Under the pieces are notes generated by a model. The model had not been told where the DNA came from. It ran no database searches and saw only the letters and a program-made list of their open reading frames with translations. DNA of 64,000 bases from JAALLB01 sp964502215 (lineage in GTDB: Bacteria > Pseudomonadota > Alphaproteobacteria > Rhizobiales > Rhizobiaceae): positions 1-64,000 of the forward strand of contig CAZCUN010000012.1 of NCBI GenBank assembly GCA_964502215.1, in the 5' to 3' direction. Position 1 is the stretch's first letter. Each line of letters opens with the position of its first letter. The translations under genes were made by a program, and so were the position numbers. Shown one piece after another: positions 34,575 through 43,560 of this stretch.

Positions 34575-37500
34575 TTAGCGGTTCTTAATTGCTTGTAATG
34601 CCATATCCAGAGTTTCATCTGGAATTACCATTAATTCAGGCGTTTGAGTCCACAATAATGCTGATATTACTTGCTTAGATTTATAAATTCGCGAAACCAA
34701 TTCACGATAAAGTGCAAGTTGCGCGATGTATTCATCTGGCGCATCATTAGGCGTTTTGGGCACTTGGCGATTGGTTTTATAATCTAATATTGTAACGGAC
34801 TCTTTTGAAACAATAAGCCTGTCAATCTGACCCGTAACTAACATACTGGCTGATTTTATATCCAAACGCCCAGCGAGTGATACTTCGGCTTGGGCTTCCC
34901 CTTCAAACAGATGTTTAAATCGTTCATCATCAAAAACATTAAACACACTTTTGAGAATATCAGCTTGTTGTTGTTTGGTAAGGGCAGGGCAGGTTTTGTT
35001 GATATAATCTTGCGCAAGTGACAATCGATTTTCTGGTAAGATATCAGGCAAAACCTCAAACAATTTATGCGTTGCATTACCTTTTTGTATCGCAATGCTA
35101 TTGACCTCTGGTTGATTGTTAAACTTTAGTGTTTCACGTGTAAGACTATCACGGTCTATCAAAGCATAAGCACCAGATGGTGTAAGTGGTCTGGGTAAAG
35201 GTGGATCTGATTTGGCAGGTTTAAACAACCATTCAGGTGGCGTTGTTGTAGCAATCGACTGAGTATGTTCAGGATTATTATTTTTAGCAGTAATAGCAGG
35301 TCGATCTTCTAAAACCCATTTAAGTGCTACCGTTTCGCCTTGCTCATTTTTAATTTCAGATGAGGTGTCTGCAAGCCCATCTCCAACCATCTTATGCCAA
35401 TAAGGATGCTTGTGATCTTCTTTGGTAGAGTAGCCACAAACAATAAGCCTGTCTGCTGCGCGTGTCATGCCGACATATAATAATCGTCTATATTCAGCTT
35501 CTGCTGCTTCCTCTATAAGGGCAGTGCTTTCGCGTGTTAGGGTTACATGTTGCTCTTTGCTACCAAGCCAAAGATAACCATCTGTATAAGGTTCGTTTTT
35601 AACTTCTAGGATTTCAGGCCTATGTTTTTCAGTCCATGCTGTGCCGCAATGATCAACTAAGAAAACAACTCTAGCTTCAAGCCCTTTTGAAGAGTGTACG
35701 GTTATAACCTGAACCTCATCGCGTTCTAATTCCAACTCACGTTTAATCTCTGGTTCAGCACCTGTAAGCTCAGTAATAAAAGTCTCAAGCCCGCCATTTC
35801 GATCATTTGTAAAGGCCAATGCTTCATCCAGAAATGCATCTAAAATGTCTTCAGCTTCCAGGCCGAGCCTTGCAAGTATTTTCTTTCGTCCACCTAATTT
35901 ACCAAGAAGATACGCATAAAAATCAAAAACACTAGCGCGTTGCCCAACACGAAAAATCACTTGAAGCTGCTCAACTATTTGAGTTGCGATGGCGCATTTT
36001 GAGTGAGTTTCATCGGCAGAAATTTTTATAATCTGCTCATAAAGACTAAGGGCTTCACGACCATGCGCTAGTTCAAATAGCATATCATCATCAAGATTAA
36101 AGAAGACACCCTTCAAGACACTGGCTAACGAAAGATCATCTTGCGGGAGTAATGCAACCCGACCCAGTGCAACTAGATCTTCAACTGCAATATGATTTGT
36201 AAGTGTCAAACGGTCAGCACCAGCAATTGCCAGTCCCTTGTCTTTCATGTTGCGTGTAAAAGCTGTCAAGAAACGAGGATCTCGCTTTCGGACAAGCACC
36301 ATAATATCAGCAAACTTCAAAGGCCGTTCCATACCAGGCAGCGTTGTACCAACACATTTTTCAATGGATTGGCTTATGTGTTTGGCAAGAAGAACGGCAG
36401 GGTCTTCTGCAGTTAACTTGTCTATTGGGTCAGACCAGCTTTTCGTCGTTTCATTTGTTTGTTTGACATATAAAGGCCATATCTGAACCTCTCCAGGGTC
36501 TTGTTGACGTACAGCATCATGGATTGGCTTTTCACCAGATTGCGTAAGACCTTTGAGATTTTCTGGAACATTAAATACCTCATCGACAGCACGAAGCACG
36601 TCTTGTGTAGAACGGAATGACAAATCAAGACTGCCTGCATGAAATTGATTACCTGCACGTTTTTTTAAGTTCTTTCTTTGGCGATCAAATTCACTTGGCT
36701 CAGCCCCTTGAAACGAGTAAATAGATTGTTTCTCATCCCCCACAACAAAGATGGTGCGTTTAGAATTAGAAGCAGTTTCACCCGAATAAAAATCATCGGT
36801 TATTGCATTGATGATTTCCCATTGTTTCGGGCTCGTATCTTGCGCCTCATCAACAAGCATATGATCAATGCCCTTATCAAGGCGGTAACGGATCCAGTCT
36901 TTTATTTCACTACGCGCTAGTAGCGTTGCGCATTTATCAATTTGATCATCATAATCGATTAATCCACGTTGGTGTTTCATGGTGTCATATAAATTCAAGA
37001 TAATCTCACCAATCTTAAAAAGGTGGAAAGAGTTATAAAGCAGTTGGAGCGCGGCCATATTTTCAAGGGCAATCATGATTTTATCTGCGATTTCAAAAAG
37101 CACTTCTATAGTATCTGGAATGTCGTCTTTGACGAATTTCGTAGCAATTTTTTTTTCTGATTTGGGTGAATTAGTCTTGGTTAGAACTGCTGATCTAACT
37201 GCCTCAAATGCCTGCTCTATATTTTTGGTTTCAATCAACATCTGGAGCGCAGCAGCTAGCTTCGTATCTGTTTGCTTATTGCTTGTTGCAGCAAGTGCGC
37301 AGATATTAGAAATTCGTTTCCCGTCGGTTAGAATATCAAGAATAGCGTCTTGTTTGATTTTTTCTGGTGTTGTATTTTTCGTAACGCGAAGCTTTTCATA
37401 AAGTGGTTCAAGTGCAAGTTCGACATCGCCTTTTGTCCAGTTCAAAAAATCCTGCCGCATTTTGATGATAGCGTGAAGTGCCTTTTCAATTGCACTATCT

Positions 37501-38048
37501 GTGGCGTGAGGGATTAATGCTTCATAATGTTTTGTTGCTTCGCTATCAGCCGAGTTAAGTGCACGAGCACGCGCTTCAGCCAGCATGTTTGCTTGTTCAA
37601 TCTCTTGGATTTCTTCAAAATGCCCAGGTACATTTGCTTCTAGTGGAAACTGATGAAGCAGGGACACACAAAAAGCGTGAATGGTTTGAATTTTCAAACC
37701 TCCTGGCGTATCTAATGCGAGCGCAAAAAGTTGTCTCGCACGATTTCGCAAACTTGCTGTCACGGCTGTATTATTTGTATTTTCAATCTCTTTATCAAGT
37801 GCTGCATCTTCCATCATCGTCCAATTCGACAATGTCTTAAAGACACGGTTCTTCATATTTGCAGCAGCTGCTTTGGTAAATGTGAGACAAAGTATTTTAT
37901 CAGGTGGGTTTCCCTCTAACATCAAGCGGATTACACGTTGGGTCAGAACGTGGGTTTTACCAGAACCTGCATTAGCAGACACCCATGCAGAGTTTTGCGG
38001 ATTGGAGGAAGCATATTGTTCTTGCAGCGTGGTTTCAGGAATTTTCAT
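34575..38048 (-). CDS. addA: AddA, helicase-nuclease of the AddAB recombination complex
   Basis: UvrD-like 3'-5' helicase with a C-terminal RecB-type nuclease that resects double-strand breaks for RecA loading. 1157 residues: Walker A NAGSGKTHVLTQRV (residues 26-39), motif II MLVDEAQDTSPKQW, motif III VGDEKQSIYSFQGAEP, motif V/VI region VQVITVHSSKGLEA and YRRLLYVGMTRAADRL, and nuclease motif VTILDYKTNR near the end. The ATG overlaps the addB stop by four bases (ATGA). Confidence 0.97.
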   Translation of the reverse strand: MKIPETTLQEQYASSNPQNSAWVSANAGSGKTHVLTQRVIRLMLEGNPPDKILCLTFTKAAAANMKNRVFKTLSNWTMMEDAALDKEIENTNNTAVTASLRNRARQLFALALDTPGGLKIQTIHAFCVSLLHQFPLEANVPGHFEEIQEIEQANMLAEARARALNSADSEATKHYEALIPHATDSAIEKALHAIIKMRQDFLNWTKGDVELALEPLYEKLRVTKNTTPEKIKQDAILDILTDGKRISNICALAATSNKQTDTKLAAALQMLIETKNIEQAFEAVRSAVLTKTNSPKSEKKIATKFVKDDIPDTIEVLFEIADKIMIALENMAALQLLYNSFHLFKIGEIILNLYDTMKHQRGLIDYDDQIDKCATLLARSEIKDWIRYRLDKGIDHMLVDEAQDTSPKQWEIINAITDDFYSGETASNSKRTIFVVGDEKQSIYSFQGAEPSEFDRQRKNLKKRAGNQFHAGSLDLSFRSTQDVLRAVDEVFNVPENLKGLTQSGEKPIHDAVRQQDPGEVQIWPLYVKQTNETTKSWSDPIDKLTAEDPAVLLAKHISQSIEKCVGTTLPGMERPLKFADIMVLVRKRDPRFLTAFTRNMKDKGLAIAGADRLTLTNHIAVEDLVALGRVALLPQDDLSLASVLKGVFFNLDDDMLFELAHGREALSLYEQIIKISADETHSKCAIATQIVEQLQVIFRVGQRASVFDFYAYLLGKLGGRKKILARLGLEAEDILDAFLDEALAFTNDRNGGLETFITELTGAEPEIKRELELERDEVQVITVHSSKGLEARVVFLVDHCGTAWTEKHRPEILEVKNEPYTDGYLWLGSKEQHVTLTRESTALIEEAAEAEYRRLLYVGMTRAADRLIVCGYSTKEDHKHPYWHKMVGDGLADTSSEIKNEQGETVALKWVLEDRPAITAKNNNPEHTQSIATTTPPEWLFKPAKSDPPLPRPLTPSGAYALIDRDSLTRETLKFNNQPEVNSIAIQKGNATHKLFEVLPDILPENRLSLAQDYINKTCPALTKQQQADILKSVFNVFDDERFKHLFEGEAQAEVSLAGRLDIKSASMLVTGQIDRLIVSKESVTILDYKTNRQVPKTPNDAPDEYIAQLALYRELVSRIYKSKQVISALLWTQTPELMVIPDETLDMALQAIKNR

Positions 38049-41000
38049 ACAGCATTCCCTTCTTCATCTTCCCCAAAAGACCATTCTTTGGTTCTGGCAA
38101 GGTGATCATAATCCCCTGAAACTTCACCTTCTTTGAAGGGCACACGTCTTGATAAATAGCCTTGTTCTAAGTGTTGAAATCTATTGATCAACTTAAGTAG
38201 TTCAGCTTCAGCATTTTTTATAATGTCATCTAAAGAGTGATTTGTATTGGCGATGGATTGATCTTTGAATTTCGCGCCCCGCATAAGTCTCATATAGCTC
38301 AGATCTGAAATGCCAGCTGAGGCGTCTTCTTTAAAACCAGCATTTTTTGCGATCAAACCTTCAAGCGCTAATTGAGGCGAAAGCGTTTGTGCTTGTGATA
38401 TAGATGGATTGCTACCCGTCTTATAATCTATGATATGTAATGAACCATCTTCGTGAATATCAATTCGGTCAGCACGTGCGCGAAGGCGAAAACGATCATC
38501 AGCAAGTTTGATCGAGCCTTCAATCTCACAAAGCATTTTTCCAATTTTATTCTTAAGATGATATTTATTTTCCCAATCAATGTATACCTCTGCGATCTCA
38601 TGAAATCTGAGTTTCCATATATGCGAGATGTCACCTGGTAGGTTTTGATCTTTGATATGTTCATTTCCTAAAGCTTTGAGGTGGGCAAGCCTTTCATCCG
38701 CGGACTTTTTAAGGTCATGACCTTCGACATAATCCTGCATGATTGCATGATACAAAGTACCCTTCAGCATTGCATCAGGTTCACGCTCAAGCGGGTCTAT
38801 CGGATTTAATTTCAAAATACGTTTTGCATAAAGTGCGTAAGGGTCACGTATCCATGTTTCAATATCTGTAACAGCTAAGGATGTTGGACGTGAGCTAACA
38901 GGCGGGGTTGGGTTAGGGCGTTCAACACGATTACTAGCCCCTGAATTTTCATCAAGCATTTCAGCGTATTCAAGATAGGTTTGGCCACGCTTTGTTATTT
39001 CATTGGCTTGGTCTTCGCCAACTAAAGCCATCAAACGTTGTATCCAACGAGAAGCAACGGTGGGCGCTTTATCAACGCGGGATGAGCGAGAAAGAAAAAC
39101 TTCTTTTTTTCCCATGAGTTGTTGAAAGTCATGGGCTGCAAGGCCTGTACGTCGTTCTGGCGAAGACATGCCAAGCTCTTGCCGCATTAAGCGATTTAGA
39201 AAAGCATCATTGCGTGTAGTTTGCGGCCAAGTACCCTCATTCAGCCCTGCAAGAATAACGCGATCATGTTCAAGCAAACGCACTTCGAGTGGGCCATAAA
39301 TATGAAGTCTTGGATGCGTATTTCCTCTAGGTCTAGTTGTAACGCTGCTTAATATAGCATCCATAACCGATGGAAAATCATGAGCCATCAATTTAAAAAG
39401 ATTTGCTTCCATACTGAGAACATCTTCAAAAAGCTGTTTTAATTCTATACCGCCTTCATCTTCTAAAATTGCAGAATTTCCATCTTCATCGGCGCAAAGC
39501 GCTTCAGCAGCTTTTGCAAGTGTAAGAAAGAAAGTCTGTAGCGAAGCCTCTTCTTCAAGTTGAGATAACTCAATCAGGGGTTTAAAAACATCATCCAATT
39601 GCCTGCTATAATTTAGCAAGTCTTCCCAGTTTTCACCAATGATGCGTTTGACTTGATTAGAAACATATTTGCCATCTTGTAAATCTGCTTTTCGGGTTTG
39701 TAAAAACAGTTCAAATTGGCCAGGCTTTGGTCTTGTCACCACACCTCTTAAGGCTACTAATTCAAATGATTGCGCAAGAATTTTGGCATGGCTAGCCGTA
39801 TTATTGATTTTAAAAAGTGGGTTTTTTAACAAAGATGCAAGAGCGGAATTCCGGAATGGCATAAATGAGATTTGAGCAAGTTGCCTTAAAAACAGTGCTG
39901 CTTTAGAATTTTTTAAAGGCGTGCCACCAGTGTCATCAACGATGATATTGAAGCGTTGTAATTCCATAGAAACACGACGTGCTAAGTTTCTATCTGGCGT
40001 GATTAATGCAGCATTTTTATGCTCATCAACTAACACCTCACGCATAGCAATTGCAATCGACAAGGCTTCTTGTCGTTCATTACTTGCCTCAATTAGCGAG
40101 ACTTTAGAAAGCACTTCTTGAGTTCTTTGGGCATCTAAATTGTCAGCTTCAGACAACCAATTTGCCGTAAAGCTAGAAGATGCCATCGCAAGGCCGAGAA
40201 GTCTTTGGCTATAAACGCCCTGCTTTGAGGGCTTACCTAAGTCGATGATGTTTTCACGCTCAACACCCATACCATTCAACAATTGTGCAAGGCCGTATTG
40301 AGGATGTGTTTCTAAGGTTGCTTGCTCCTCTATCTTTGTTGAGGAAAGGCTTTTCCATTCAAGGTCAGAAATCGTTTTATCAACACCCGGCAACACAACC
40401 GCGCCTTCTTTAAGATTAGCAACCGCACGTAAAAGTCTTCTGGTCGAAGCAACAGAACCCGTCGAGCCTGCAACAATAACAGGCCCTTTGTTTTTTTCTG
40501 ATTGATAAAACTCGGTTCTCAAATCCAGTAATTTTGCTGCACGCTCTGCAGGGTCAAGTAGACCGACCGACTGTAAATGAGCGGGCCATGCTTCCATAAT
40601 TATTTTGAGGAAAGTAATGGTAAGCTTCCACCATTCAGCATGATCTTCTGGAACAATATTTTGAACACTAGACCATTCAATTTCTTCTTGAGTAAGCTGC
40701 CCAAGCAGAATGCTCAGGTCTTGAGCAAGTAAAATTGCATCGGCTTTGGAAGAAGGGATCGCAATTTCCTCATCTTCATAAATTCGTCTGGTTTCATCCT
40801 CCATCGCATTAACCCAAATCTGAACTAGATTGGCTAATAGTAAGGTTCGCTCCAATGGTTTTATTTCTTCGCCTGGTTGCCCAAAATGGCTCGCATCAGG
40901 TGCTAAGCCAAAATCATCGTCACCAACATCGCCCAAGGTTTTTATAGCTGGAAGAAGAACGGCTTCATCTTCAAACGCAGCCATAAAGGCGGTTGAAAGC

Positions 41001-41167
41001 GCGCGTGCAGCACGACGGTTAGGCACAAAGATTGTTGCGGTTGAAAGGAGTAATGGATTTTCTTTAGGGTGAAAATTTTCTATCAGCTTGCCATCAAGTA
41101 GATTTTGCACAAGCACTTGTAAGAAATCACATTCTGCAGGTATCGAATAAATATTCGACAGATGCAT
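38045..41167 (-). CDS. addB: AddB, second subunit of the AddAB helicase-nuclease
   Basis: Inactivated helicase-like scaffold with a C-terminal nuclease domain that cuts the other strand at breaks. Visible features are FVPNRRAARALSTAF (alphaproteobacterial AddB), GPLEVRLLEHDRVILAGLNEG, NDAFLNRLMRQELGMSSPERR and nuclease motif LHIIDYKTGSN. The frame opens at ATG 41209; the ATG at 41167 (MHLSNIYSIPAECDF) begins where homologues do and was chosen, giving 1040 residues. Coupled to addA. Confidence 0.94.
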   Translation of the reverse strand: MHLSNIYSIPAECDFLQVLVQNLLDGKLIENFHPKENPLLLSTATIFVPNRRAARALSTAFMAAFEDEAVLLPAIKTLGDVGDDDFGLAPDASHFGQPGEEIKPLERTLLLANLVQIWVNAMEDETRRIYEDEEIAIPSSKADAILLAQDLSILLGQLTQEEIEWSSVQNIVPEDHAEWWKLTITFLKIIMEAWPAHLQSVGLLDPAERAAKLLDLRTEFYQSEKNKGPVIVAGSTGSVASTRRLLRAVANLKEGAVVLPGVDKTISDLEWKSLSSTKIEEQATLETHPQYGLAQLLNGMGVERENIIDLGKPSKQGVYSQRLLGLAMASSSFTANWLSEADNLDAQRTQEVLSKVSLIEASNERQEALSIAIAMREVLVDEHKNAALITPDRNLARRVSMELQRFNIIVDDTGGTPLKNSKAALFLRQLAQISFMPFRNSALASLLKNPLFKINNTASHAKILAQSFELVALRGVVTRPKPGQFELFLQTRKADLQDGKYVSNQVKRIIGENWEDLLNYSRQLDDVFKPLIELSQLEEEASLQTFFLTLAKAAEALCADEDGNSAILEDEGGIELKQLFEDVLSMEANLFKLMAHDFPSVMDAILSSVTTRPRGNTHPRLHIYGPLEVRLLEHDRVILAGLNEGTWPQTTRNDAFLNRLMRQELGMSSPERRTGLAAHDFQQLMGKKEVFLSRSSRVDKAPTVASRWIQRLMALVGEDQANEITKRGQTYLEYAEMLDENSGASNRVERPNPTPPVSSRPTSLAVTDIETWIRDPYALYAKRILKLNPIDPLEREPDAMLKGTLYHAIMQDYVEGHDLKKSADERLAHLKALGNEHIKDQNLPGDISHIWKLRFHEIAEVYIDWENKYHLKNKIGKMLCEIEGSIKLADDRFRLRARADRIDIHEDGSLHIIDYKTGSNPSISQAQTLSPQLALEGLIAKNAGFKEDASAGISDLSYMRLMRGAKFKDQSIANTNHSLDDIIKNAEAELLKLINRFQHLEQGYLSRRVPFKEGEVSGDYDHLARTKEWSFGEDEEGNAV

Positions 41168-41233
41168 CCTGCCTGTATTTGAAACTTCAGAAATAGTCAG
41201 CACTCCCATTAAAAGCGCTGCTGATAAACTTAG

Positions 41234-41986
41234 CTAAGCCGCACTTTTTGCAATTGCATCTTCTGCTTCTTTTATCGCATTAGGTGTACCAACGTGCAAC
41301 CAAAGACCTTCTAAACGTAGGCCAAATAGACGTTCTTTTTCTAATGCCGCATCAAATTGTTTGTTCAGCGTGAAAGCACCCTTAGGCGCATCATCAAAAA
41401 TTGAAGGATTAAGAATTGCTGCACCCGCATAAGCAAAAGGTGCCATTTTTTTCTCGCCACGACGTTTAAGCCTACCATCGGAATTCATACTAAAATCACC
41501 TTTTGAGCCAAACCCAACAGCTTTAGCCATGCCCGAAAGTAGCAGCATAATATCCATCTGTGCATGGTCCCATTGCTCAGCCATGCGAGTAAGGTTGGGC
41601 TCATATCCTTCAATCCAAAACGAGTCTGCATTGATAAGATAGAAAGGTTCCTTACCAATTAGCGGCAAAGCATTTGCGATACCGCCACCTGAATCTAACA
41701 GTTCAGCACGCTCATCAGAAATTGTAATTTTCAGGTTCGTTCGTTTAGCAACGTGATCTTCAATTTGCTCTGCATGATAATGCACATTGATGACAGCTTC
41801 CTCAACACCAGAGCGTACCAGTGCATCTAACCCATGATCAAGCAGTGTCTTGCCATAAACTTCAACAAGTGGTTTTGGTATTGTATCTGTAATAGGACGC
41901 ATTCTTGTTCCAAGACCTGCGGCTAATACCATTGCTTTTTTTGGGGTAGTGTGTGATTTATCGACCATCATATTTGTCTTTTGCAT
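41234..41986 (-). CDS. MurU-like sugar-1-phosphate nucleotidyltransferase
   Basis: Nucleotidyltransferase of the type that makes UDP-MurNAc from MurNAc-1-phosphate and UTP in the cell-wall recycling bypass. The NTP loop is MVLAAGLGTRMRPITD near residues 19-34, followed by PKPLVEVYGKTLLDHGLDAL and FYLINADSFW. 250 residues. GCAGGAG before the ATG confirms the start. Placement right after a TsaE-kinase fusion resembling AmgK supports the MurU reading; specificity is inference. Confidence 0.83.
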   Translation of the reverse strand: MQKTNMMVDKSHTTPKKAMVLAAGLGTRMRPITDTIPKPLVEVYGKTLLDHGLDALVRSGVEEAVINVHYHAEQIEDHVAKRTNLKITISDERAELLDSGGGIANALPLIGKEPFYLINADSFWIEGYEPNLTRMAEQWDHAQMDIMLLLSGMAKAVGFGSKGDFSMNSDGRLKRRGEKKMAPFAYAGAAILNPSIFDDAPKGAFTLNKQFDAALEKERLFGLRLEGLWLHVGTPNAIKEAEDAIAKSAA

Positions 41987-42063
41987 TTTGTGCTCCTGCG
42001 CTGGTCATCCTTGTTCTCCAGCTTTTCAAATCTTTTTCTAGGTAACTTAATGCTGTGCAATTG

Positions 42064-43557
42064 TTACAGTTTTATAACAGTTTCCATCCAGTGTTTATAT
42101 TCTTTCAACACTGGATGTTTAAGGCTGCGCTTAATGTATTCTTCGATGCGGGGCAGGTGTTTTAGATAAGCAGGCTTTCCATCACGTTCATTAAGTCGAA
42201 TGAAAATACCTAGAATTTTAGTAGCTCGTTGAGCAGCCATAATGGCGTAGCTTGAACGAAAGGTCTCTTGATCAAAAGCAGGGTTATTCTTGGTTCTGCA
42301 TTCCACGTAATGGTTGATAAGTTGAGCTTCAAGTTCTTCGCTTACATCAACACGCGCATCTTGAGCAAGCGAAGCAACGTCATAAGCGCATGGGCCAAGG
42401 ACAGCATCTTGAAAATCAATTACACCAATACGTGCTGTGCCAGTTTTATCAGCACGCCATAAAATATTAGGGGAATGATAATCTCGCAGCACCAAAGACT
42501 GTTGATGTGTTTTTAAAAGGTCTGAATAACCGCGCCAAAGTTCAATAAATCTCTTTGAGTCTTCATCGCAGATATTAGATCCTGATTGTGAGGGCGCATA
42601 CCATTGTAATAATAAATCTGTCTCAATTAATATGGCTTCTTCATCATACGATGGAATCCTATAATTTTCTCCTGATGCCAACTTTACATCTGAGACAAAA
42701 TCACATTCGTGAAAATTGGCTAAAAACTCAATAGCTGCTTTGTAGCGTTCAGGGATTGGCACTCTCTGCCCATCAATAATGCCCTCATTGCCAAAATGTT
42801 CAATCAGCAAAATGCCTTGATCTAGGTCTTGTGCTTTTATAAAAGGGGCTGCAAATCCCTTAGCTCTAATTAATTCATCAATCGCTACAAAAGCGGTTAC
42901 ATCTTCTGCAAGATGCGCAATTTTGCTATATGGCTTGCCGTCTTTTATAGGAGGGCCATCAGGTAGAGCAGGCGCATTCATTAACAAAAGTTCTTCTGAG
43001 GCATGTGAAATCAACTCATAACTGCGAGCAGAAGCATCCCCCATTAAAGGCGCGCGCTTAAAGTTTTTTAAATCAGCATTTTCTAAAAATTCGCGAATTA
43101 TTAAACTGCGAGAAATACGATTTAGAATATCAATGTTGCCTGAAAAGTTAAACTGACGTTCGTCGTTGTCTTTCTGGGAAATTTGAATATATAGCGCGTG
43201 TTTTGGAATTTCATCAAAGCACTGTTCAGGCCATTCAACAATTGCACAGCCAGATTCAAGCGCTTCATCAAGGCCTAGCTCTTCTAATTCATCTGAATTT
43301 GAAAGACGATATAAATCATAATGTGAAACAGGTAGAGGCGTTTCATATGTTTGACAAAGTGTATAGGTGGGGCTTGGCACTTCAAAATTTTCATCATCCG
43401 CCAAATGCCTAATAATGCCGCGTGCCAAAACACTTTTCCCAGTTCCTAATACCCCTGAAAGACAAAGCAAATCGCCTTGTTTTAAGACCATCGAAATGTC
43501 TTTTCCAAGTTGAGTCGTTTCTGCTTCACTCAGTGTAGTAAGAACAAAAGGGGTCAT
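42064..43557 (-). CDS. tsaE: TsaE ATPase fused to AmgK-like sugar kinase
   Basis: Two proteins in one chain of 497 residues. Residues 1-150 are TsaE, the ATPase of tRNA t6A synthesis, with Walker A GVLGTGKS at 35-42, PSPTYTLCQTYE, HYDLYRL and VEWPEQ. From about 165 on is an aminoglycoside phosphotransferase-fold kinase (LMGDASARSYELI, LVLRDYHSPNILW with catalytic Asp, GVIDFQDAVLGPCAYDVASL), as in AmgK, which phosphorylates MurNAc/GlcNAc. The next gene is MurU-like, so the kinase half likely feeds it. Fusions of this kind occur in rhizobia. Confidence 0.9.
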   Translation of the reverse strand: MTPFVLTTLSEAETTQLGKDISMVLKQGDLLCLSGVLGTGKSVLARGIIRHLADDENFEVPSPTYTLCQTYETPLPVSHYDLYRLSNSDELEELGLDEALESGCAIVEWPEQCFDEIPKHALYIQISQKDNDERQFNFSGNIDILNRISRSLIIREFLENADLKNFKRAPLMGDASARSYELISHASEELLLMNAPALPDGPPIKDGKPYSKIAHLAEDVTAFVAIDELIRAKGFAAPFIKAQDLDQGILLIEHFGNEGIIDGQRVPIPERYKAAIEFLANFHECDFVSDVKLASGENYRIPSYDEEAILIETDLLLQWYAPSQSGSNICDEDSKRFIELWRGYSDLLKTHQQSLVLRDYHSPNILWRADKTGTARIGVIDFQDAVLGPCAYDVASLAQDARVDVSEELEAQLINHYVECRTKNNPAFDQETFRSSYAIMAAQRATKILGIFIRLNERDGKPAYLKHLPRIEEYIKRSLKHPVLKEYKHWMETVIKL

Positions 43558-43560
43558 AGA

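Noticed and set aside
36678..36920. 80-codon plus-strand frame and other plus-strand frames across 36192-38136
   Set aside because: All lie antisense to addA, whose helicase motifs run through the region in the proper frame.
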